DNA of 64,000 nucleotides from assembly GCA_000827265.1 (NCBI GenBank), contig KN834778.1, forward strand, positions 13,097 through 77,096, given 5' to 3'. Each line of letters starts with the position of its first letter. Position 1 is the stretch's first letter. The notes under the pieces are model-generated. The model saw only the letters and a list, made by a program, of their open reading frames with translations. It had not been told where the DNA came from and did not search any database. Of the stretch, positions 57,169 through 64,000 are shown piece after piece. The stretch comes from Collybiopsis luxurians FD-317 M1. Lineage: Eukaryota > Basidiomycota > Agaricomycetes > Agaricales > Omphalotaceae. A program made the position numbers and the translations under genes.

Positions 57169-57507
57169 TTATATCGGAATGTCTATGATTGTAATCGGAA
57201 TAAAAATTACCATACTTGGGCGGGTCAAAGCTATCTATATCAATGTTATAATGGGTTTTCAGCAATTAGCTCTCCTTTTGCATATGTACCGGTGGAGTTG
57301 AACTAGTTTAAATTCCCAGTCTGTAAGGTTCTATTTTTCTCCCACAACCCTTAATGTGTTTTGCATCGGAAACTGAACCGTATAACGAACGTATCCAGTA
57401 TAAAGTAATCTTGGGATTTTCATTTTAGTTTTCTCTAAATCAGTTTTTTCTTGCCTACGAGAGAAATCGAATGGCGGTACCACCTGTGACAGAGATTCTC
57501 ATTAACA
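57169..57507. other. Convergent 3' intergenic region
   Basis: 339 bp between the GT15 and PWP1 stop codons. AT-rich with several TATA/AATAAA-like words (for example near 57,199, AATAAAAATT) that could serve 3' end formation. No gene seen. Confidence 0.5.
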
Positions 57508-59696
57508 TCACTCCTCGTCACTCTCCTCCCCGTCACTAGCCAATCCTATTACACCGGCTCCATCTCCTTTGTCCTTGTACTTCTCTTCCAGACCTCCCCC
57601 ATTACCAGCGTTACGAAGCTTGGAACCAAACACCCGTCGCGCGTCTCTATTAACACCAACATCCCAAATTTGCATCACTGCCTTTGATCCTCCCGCGGCG
57701 AGGGTGAGGGGGAAAGAACTTTCAGGTGAGAATGAAGCGGCGAAGACTTTGCCTATACCAAGATCACGCGAAGTCACCAAGCTCACACTGTTATTTCCAT
57801 CCTCTTGAGTAACGTTCCAGACCTTGACAACCTTATCCCCACCCCCCGTCACTACACATCCTCGCACATGAGGATTAACATCCAAAGCAGAGCATGGACC
57901 AGTGTGCGCTTGCAGAGTGAAGCGAGCTGGAGACGGTTGTGGAGTTGATGAGGGTGAAGAAGAAGTAGAAGAGGGTAGAGTTCGGATATCAAAGTTTAGG
58001 ACAAGACCGTTTTCGAGGGAGACCTGGGAACAAGATAAGCTCCCGCCAAAAAAAAGTATTACAAATCGTCAAGGAATGAAGCAAAGAACAAGGACCCGTA
58101 TCAAGCTTATAAAAACCAAGATAACAAGGAGGTGATAAACGGTTCATTGCACTCACATAAAATGCGCTTTCCTCCCACGGATCCCACTTCAGCGCCTCCA
58201 CCTCAGCACCTAAAAAGACCCCTACACCTCCATCGGGAGCCCTCGAGTCAAAAGTTTTGACTGTTCTGTCGTAGGAGCCAGTAAGCAGAACCGCAGGGTC
58301 AAAAGAGTTCCATTGCACAGCTTGGACTGTACCCGTGTGATGATTAAAGGAGCGAAGGGCACCGGTAGAGTCACTACAAAGGATATAAGAAAAAGAAGAT
58401 CGACCGGAGCAGAAAACTGATACCTGGATCTACTTAAATCCCACAACTTGACAGTCTTATCTGCACTCGCACTCGCCAACAAGTTACGTTGCTTGCAATT
58501 CCACGACAAATCGAGAACAGCATCGACGTGGTATGCGTCTTCTGTCTCCCTGACCTTGGTCTTCTTCTTTTTCTTTTTACCTGTACCCAAAGGAACTGGT
58601 ACATGGGCTTTGGTCTTATCCGGCCTTCCCAGTACAGCATTTGGATACATTGCTTCCACAACGTCGAGGGACCAAATTTCGATTTCCGGGTCGAGTGTTC
58701 CTACCGCAATATAAGAGCCGAAACCAAAAGAGGAGGAATCGTTCGGGTTGGGAGCGCCTTCAGTTCTATGACACGAGGCGGGTCTCGAGGTGAAGGAGAA
58801 AACAAGCGCGCAATAAGGAAGGCACTCACGACGAAGGCCCTGCAGGAGGGAAATCTAACCATTCCAAACACAATGGGAAATTCGGCAACATGAGATCGTG
58901 GTGAACGTATAAATTTTCCTCGGCCTCTTCGTAAACATGGATTTCCAGTTGAGAGATCTCGTCCTCAGTTTTAGCCACAACAAGAAGATTATCTGTAGGT
59001 AAAATCTCCAACTCTGAGCGCTCTTCGTCTAAGCCGTCATCCTGCATACTGGTATCTTATCAGTGTAGGCATTTGAAGAGGCCTGGACACACCTTGAGAG
59101 TGATATACGGATCTTCATCATTATTTTTATAGTGAGATATATTGTTGATGTTGGTGAAATGACTGATAGCTAAGGTAGAGAAGGAAGTCAGTGGCTGGAA
59201 CAAGATCAAGACCTGCTCACCATCTGCACCCTCATCGTCATCGTAGCCATCCAAATTATATTTTGATAAATCTTCCGGGTCGTCTGCCTTGGACGTTGTC
59301 TTTTTTGAGCTTGGGTGAGATGATTCGTCCACGTCCATGGCATCAGAGTCTTCGCTACGCAATGAATCAGTCCCAGCTTCTTTGCGATGAAATCGAGGCC
59401 ACCGACTCCACCCAATCTCCTTCATCGCCGCCTCCGTCCTCGTTCATACCGTCTCCTCCATCCACGGACAGTACTTTGATATCTTCTTCCTCTTCTTCGT
59501 CTACTGCATCGGCTTTTCCCATTTTTTTTGCAGCCTCGCTGGCCTTCCTCAATTCTTCTTTTGCGTCGGCGAGTTCGATCCTCGCCAACGCACTAACTCG
59601 TTCTAATTCTGCATCATCCAATACATATTTTGACGGATTTTGCTGAGAGACTCCCCGGGGTACCCAGATGATGGACGATATTAAAGATGCAGACAT
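57508..59696 (-). CDS. PWP1: PWP1 WD-repeat ribosome-biogenesis protein
   Basis: ATG 59696 gives MSASLISSIIWVPRGVSQQN, the family start with the 'isa..WvprG.a...P' block, then an acidic region (EEEEEDIKVLSVDGGDGMNE; DAMDVDESS) and LSKYNLDGYDDDEGAD. WD repeats follow: AVGTLDPEIEIWSLDVVEAM, VLDLSWNCKQRNLLASASAD with KTVKLWDL, VQWNSFDPAVLLTGSYDRTV with KTFDSR, LKWDPWEESAFYVS, and VTGGGDKVVKVWNV. A Lys-rich stretch (GTGKKKKKKTKV) lies in the middle, as in Pwp1. The C-terminus is acidic (GLASDGEESDEE). Pwp1 is a nucleolar protein required for 60S subunit assembly and linked to rDNA chromatin. An intron with phase-2 donor GTCGGT (about 59,407) and several others of usual length interrupt it. Confidence 0.92.
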
Positions 59697-59847
59697 AGAG
59701 GTCCCAGCCGTCGTGGGCGTCGAAGAACGTCTTTAAAAAAAAATTGATTGCTCACGCAACGGACGGCCCGGGCTGCTCTCACACTCAGGATGGTCTACTG
59801 GTATCCGGAAAAAGTTATGTATGTATCAGATTTTACACGAATGAGTT

Positions 59848-60940
59848 TTACTGGGTCTGCGCTCCATAGCCTCTAATACCTTCTGCAAATGACCAAGATG
59901 TCTCTGCACTGCGAGAGTCAGAGATGGATACGCCATCTGCCGTGATCTTTGCAATTTGATACTACCAGAGCGCGTCAAGTATTTGGCAAATGAAGAAATG
60001 CAAAAAGTGTACCTTGTTTAAACTCCTTGCATCACGGTAGAACAACACTTTCATACTCGTTTCTAGGATGTTAACTGCCTCATCTTCTGTAAGAGTATCC
60101 TCGTTCCCCTCAACAGCTTTTCGTAGGAGCGGTTGAGCGATGTAGGATCCGTACCCTGTGGCTAATGTTGAAGCAGAGTAGGTGGTACCAAGGAGATCGA
60201 CATAAGCTAAGAATCTAGGGCAAGTATTATTCAGACCCAGGCTTAGGATATAAAAAATGCACGTTGCATTCGTACCTCTTCCCATCCTTGAAACCCCCAA
60301 CAATCAATGAGTTCCATAGTGGATTGATCTTCGACCTCCTTGCATACATAACATGCGAAAGATACTCATGAATTTCACTGGGACCAAGGGAATGCCCATC
60401 CTGCTCGGTAAATTCCTCAACCATGAGCTGGTCAAGCAACGCTTGAATATATTGAAAATCGGACATGTCGCCTCCTGCGCCAATGACGGTGTTGTTACCG
60501 ACGGGATGTAAACGTTGAATGTCCTTGAAACGAGCGAGAGAGCCATACGAAGCTAATAAGAATTTAGCCGGATCTAGATGTGGTTGCGATTTATCTCCAC
60601 ACATACCCAGATTGTCGGCAGCCATCATAACGCCGTCCTTGTACTTGATGGCCAAAACGCTTGTACCCGTCACGATGGGTTGCCTGCGCGATACAGAAAT
60701 CAAGAGAGTCGAGTTGAACATGATATACATTTCTAGCTGAAGTAAAATCACGAACTGTGTATGCTGAACACCTTCCGCAAACACATCGACTGATCCATTA
60801 TTGGGTCTTTGAGCAATTGGATACGTCCCGTAAGCATCGAAGGCATCGTTCCGCTAGACCGATATCAATGAATGAAGATCAAGGACTCGAAAGCAAACAA
60901 AACATACAGGGCGTCCCCAGTTTGTAGGAAAATGGTCCAT
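59848..60940 (-). CDS. PRE4: 20S proteasome subunit beta type-7 (PRE4/PSMB4 orthologue)
   Basis: Exon 1 (60,940-60,908) encodes MDHFPTNWGRP. Later exons give RNDAFDAYGTYPIAQRPNNG, then QPIVTGTSVLAIKYKDGVMM and AADNLG, followed by YGSLARFKDIQRLHPVGNNT, VIGAGGDMSDFQYIQALLDQ, YARRSKINPLWNSLIVGGFK, FLAYVDLLGTTYSASTLATG and, in the last exon, YQIAKITADGVSISDSRSAE to GYGAQTQ. The sequence is typical of the beta7 subunit, whose N-terminal Thr is not catalytic because the propeptide is not processed like beta1, 2 and 5. It forms part of the inner ring of the core particle in nucleus and cytosol. Introns are GT-AG. It is divergent from the GNAT gene with 228 bp between starts, which include a GATCACGTGATA palindrome near 61,023. 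Confidence 0.95.
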
Positions 60941-61168
60941 GGCAAGTTAAGAATGAGAGTAGCGTTGACGGCGTGACGCGCAATCTCGAAATTGAATGAA
61001 CGCGTATGCATTACGTCAGCTATCACGTGATCTAAACAAAGCCAGGGATCGGCCGGAGACATACGGATCTCCGAAAGATAAGGCCGAGATGGGCCGAAGA
61101 CACACGGATCTCCGTATAATATTTCTAGATAACAATCTGCAATCCGCCACCAATACTGACGCTCCCCC

Positions 61169-61942
61169 ATGTCGCCTTTACTCTCATCCGAAAAGGACAC
61201 CAACTTTTGCTTTCCAATTCCTGACGTTTTGGAAAATGACAAGGTGAAGCTAGTGCCGTTCATTGTACGTATTGTCCAAATCACCATTCCACAAAACTTA
61301 ATTTTTTCCTAGCCCTCAAAGCACGCCAAAGCATTGGTGGAAGGATTCGATGAGAATACATGGAATTATCTCTCTTACGGCCCATTCCAATCTACGGAGC
61401 AATTCGTCGAAGAGTTCTGGGAAAAGGGTATGCGTCCCAATCCGGCTACAACCTCGTTTACCATCTTGGACAAGGCTGGTCCACTCGCAGCCAACGGGGA
61501 GCCTGCAGTCGCAGGAATTGTTAGCTACATCAATTCCAGCGATTTGGATGCTTGCACAGAGATTGGCTTCGTGGTCGTCCTACCAAAGTTTCAACGCACC
61601 CACGTAACTTCCAACATGGTCGGTTTACTCATGCACTACGCCCTCGATCTTCCAAAAGACAGCGGTCTCGGATTACGCAGGTTGCAATGGGTTTGCAACG
61701 CCAAAAATGCACCCAGTCTAAAGGTGGCTGAAAGGATGGGTTTCCGCTTCGAGGGCGTCCTTAGATGGACCAAAGTCGTGCCGCCCTCAAAACTTATCGG
61801 CTATAAAGCAGGACCTGAGCGCAAGGGCGACCCGCGAGCGGGAACAGGAGGGAGAGACTCGGCGTACTCATCGTGTTGTTGGGATGATTGGGAAGGTGGA
61901 GTTCGTGAATGGGTTGACAAAGTAATGGCAAGAACCAGATAA
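61169..61942 (+). CDS. GNAT family N-acetyltransferase (RimJ/RimL-like)
   Basis: Two exons, 61169-61264 and 61313-61942, encode 241 residues. The first exon reads MSPLLSSEKDTNFCFPIPDV and ENDKVKLVPFI, the 'l...rv.L.p' start of the Acetyltransf_3 type. The second has SKHAKALVEGFDENTWNYLS, VAGIVSYINSSDLDACTEIG, FVVVLPKFQRTHVTSNMVGL (acetyl-CoA binding loop region, 'p.y.g.G.at.a', diverged), LRRLQWVCNAKNAPSLKVAE and RMGFRFEGVLR, the conserved 'N..S....eklGF..eG..r'. Fungal members of this group acetylate small molecules or protein N-termini; the substrate is not deducible. A Gly-rich acidic tail follows. The intron (48 nt) is GT-AG. Stop TAA-type at 61,942. Confidence 0.85.
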
Positions 61943-62505
61943 TAGAATGTGAGGGTAATAAGGTGTAATTTACAGTAGTTCAGAAACCTCTTGGGTTAGT
62001 TCGGTGCGTGATCTATTGAAAAAGTTAGATGTAAGATATTACTTTCACTCCTGAACACGCACTCTAGTCCACTTGGGAACCTTGTGTATACCTTTGCGGT
62101 ATCCAGGAACATGAGGGCTAAATACAGTATACTTGTCGCGCGCAGGCATTTCATGTTCTTTTGGAAGTTCAAGTGCTCTATCCTGCAGCGAGAACAATCA
62201 GCTTGGAATAGCAAGAAGAGATATTTTGCGGACAAGAGCTGCACACTGTACACCGCTCACTCGAACGGCCTCGATTACGGCGTCTACTTTTTTGAGTCTA
62301 TGACGAGCATTGGCTTTTCTAGTTGGAGACAGTTTCCAGGGAATTTTCCTGTAATGCGGTAAGAAAATAACCGCGCAGTGAGGGCTATAAGCTGATTCTG
62401 ACCATAAAAGACCGCCTTGAGCTACATTTGACGCGCGAAAAGGACCGAACATGGAGGGAAAAGGTCAAGGACAGTGAAGATCACGTGGTGTATCCCAGCT
62501 TCACC
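61943..62505. other. Intergenic region upstream of SF3A1
   Basis: 563 bp without a supported gene. Short minus-strand frames look like chance. A CACGTG word lies at about 62,483, just upstream of the SF3A1 start. Confidence 0.5.
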
Positions 62506-64000
62506 ATGGACGACCATGTTCCCAACGGAATATCCAAAGAGAGATTCTCTAGCGGCCTCATTCTTCCTCCCCCAGAAATCAAAGGCAATGTTTTTCCACA
62601 TCACAGCTCAAATACTCACTGACATTTTTATTTAGCCGTAATCGACAAGACCGCTTCTTATGTCGCCCAGTCTGCAAACCCGCCTCTATTCGAAGACAAG
62701 GTCAGGGAAGGACAGCGTTCAGATCCCAAGTTTTCCTTTCTGAATCCAGCTGATCCATACCATGCCTATTACCGAAACAAAATGGACAAAATACTCCAAG
62801 GTGAAATCGAGGAGGACCAGTCGCAGCTCAAGGACGAGAAAACAGACGGAGCCGCTGCTCCAGTCAAGATTGTCGATGTTGGGCTTGAGCCTCCGGCTCC
62901 GTCATTCATTATTGACATGCCCAATATCAGTGCAATCGACTTGTTCGTATTCTTTGGCTGCATTCATCGCCGGTACTAACAATTCACAATAGGGATATCA
63001 TGAAGCTCACTGCTCTTTTTACGGCCCGCCGTGGACGGAATTTCCTTGCTGCACTGTCTGCAAGAGAAGGTCGCAATTATCAATTCGACTTTCTCCGTCC
63101 CAATCACTCTCTATTCGGCCATTTTAATCGTTTGGTCGATCAGTATGCCAAAGTTCTGAACCCGGACAAGGAATCATTGGAAATAATTAAGAGTCGCGCA
63201 GATGAAGGGGCCCGGTCACGAACTCTAGAGATTGCTCGAAAGTATGCCAAATGGGAACGGAGAAAGCGCGAGAAGGAAAAAAGACGGCAGGATGATCAGG
63301 AAGCTGAGCGAAGTGAGTCGAGATGTCTATATTAAAACTTGATACTCATCTCAAAATACCCTCCCTTCAGTCGCCTTTGCCGAAATCGATTGGCATGACT
63401 ATGCTATTGTTCAAACCATCGAATTCACAGTGGCAGACGCTACTTCCGAGCTTCCTCCGCCGATGAGCGTACAGGAAGTAGAGAACATGACTCTAGCGCA
63501 AAAACGAATGGCTGCCATGATTATGGAAAATACCGCAGAAGATGTGGAAGCTCATCGAGCTAAGCAAGCCGCGGCGGAAGCAGAGGCTGCAGCAGCAGTT
63601 GGAACGGTTGGTGTTGGAGGCGATGATGCTGCCATGGAGGAGAGTGACGACGAGGACGAAGAAGAAAGGACGAGACAGGAACAGGAGGAAACGCAGAAAG
63701 AGATTGAGCGTGCTAAGGCATTGCAAGCAAGCTCGTTTAACCCTGCTGCCGGTCCTATGAAGATTCGAACTGACTATGTACCTAAACGTAAGTTATCTCC
63801 CAGCTTTTTCGACTACGCGCTCATTTTTTTCAGTTGGATCGAAGAACGCAAAGACTGCGATGACCACTTGCAGTATCTGTGGACAGCAAATTCCTGTTGA
63901 CGAGCTACAGGAGCACATGCGTATCGAATTGCTCGATCCTCGATGGAAGGAACAGAGAGACGCACTTGAAGCCCGCAAAGCCCAAGCTTCCGAGCTGCAG
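62506..64000 (+). CDS. SF3A1: Splicing factor 3A subunit 1 (SF3A1/Prp21), 5' part
   Basis: ATG 62506 begins MDDHVPNGISKERFSSGLIL. Exons 62506-62584, 62636-62942, 62993-63312, 63371-63787 and 63834 onward join in frame. SURP module 1 reads VIDKTASYVAQSANPPLFED, then FSFLNPADPYHAYYRNKM. SURP module 2 reads DIMKLTALFTARRGRNFLAA and NYQFDFLRPNHSLFGHFNRL. The Prp21 core (IAFAEIDWHDYAIVQTIEF), an acidic/Ala-rich coiled segment and LQEHMRIELLDPRWKEQRDA follow. The gene runs off the window; the C-terminal ubiquitin-like domain expected for the family would lie beyond 64,000. SF3a1 is part of the U2 snRNP. The first intron (62585-62635) needs a GC donor (AAAG, GCAATG) to keep the conserved PPPEIK-AVIDKTA join. 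An upstream in-frame ATG at 62,428 is less likely. Confidence 0.95.

Noticed and set aside
57902..58135. Plus-strand frame within the PWP1 gene
   Set aside because: Antisense to WD-repeat exons and introns of PWP1, no independent support.

Overview
The window looks like a scaffold segment from a filamentous basidiomycete fungus, most likely an Agaricomycete. Evidence: nuclear genes split by many 48-65 nt introns, single-copy fungal orthologues (JSN1-like PUF, CDC50, GAR1, PEX6, HID1, PWP1, PRE4, SF3A1), and Ty3/gypsy chromovirus, Ty1/copia and Tc1/mariner relics. Two very different compartments meet near 33.3 kb.

Compartment 1 (1 to about 33,300) is AT-rich, visibly CpG-poor and made of transposon debris. 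In order: a copia pol scrap and a gag-like scrap (0-1 kb); a CAGGT-rich array; a decayed Tc1/mariner transposase (3.7-4.2 kb); about 5 kb of extremely AT-rich sequence without genes; coding-like remnants (10.1-10.6 kb); a degenerate multi-exon gene with a Zn2Cys6-spaced cysteine cluster (11.4-13.6 kb); a 10.6 kb LTR element on the minus strand (14,537-25,118); a truncated copia element with its LTR (25.55-26.48 kb); a plus-strand gypsy gag-protease relic (26.5-30.1 kb) split by a solo LTR with a perfect 5-bp target duplication; a second Tc1/mariner relic (30.6-31.2 kb); and another decayed intron-containing gene (31.7-32.3 kb). The 10.6 kb element carries gag, protease, RT-RNase H and integrase-chromodomain remnants. 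Between pol and its 3' LTR, on the opposite strand, it also carries a multi-exon gene whose last five exons join in frame without a stop. Its Gag contains a collagen-like Gly-X-Y tract, and the second gypsy relic has shorter ones. An assembly gap of 88 N inside this element is flanked by an exact 239-bp duplication, so its structure there is not reliable.

Compartment 2 (about 33,300-64,000) is a compact euchromatic gene block: JSN1-like PUF/RRM RNA-binding protein (-), CDC50 flippase subunit (+), GAR1 (-), PEX6 (+), a secreted cupredoxin-like protein (+), HID1 (+), a stand-alone NRPS-type adenylation protein (+), an SLC35C-like nucleotide-sugar transporter (-), a GT15 mannosyltransferase (+), PWP1 (-), proteasome beta7/PRE4 (-), a GNAT acetyltransferase (+) and the 5' part of SF3A1 (+). 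Several pairs are divergent with short shared promoters: PUF/CDC50 (221 bp), GAR1/PEX6 (79 bp), transporter/GT15 (316 bp) and PRE4/GNAT (228 bp). The transporter/GT15 pair may be linked through Golgi glycosylation. Five genes appear to use GC-AG introns, and one intron of the transporter looks like a diverged tandem copy of the adjacent exon.

All calls come from reading the sequence and from family knowledge; no database search was run. Exon borders are placed by splice consensus and frame continuity.
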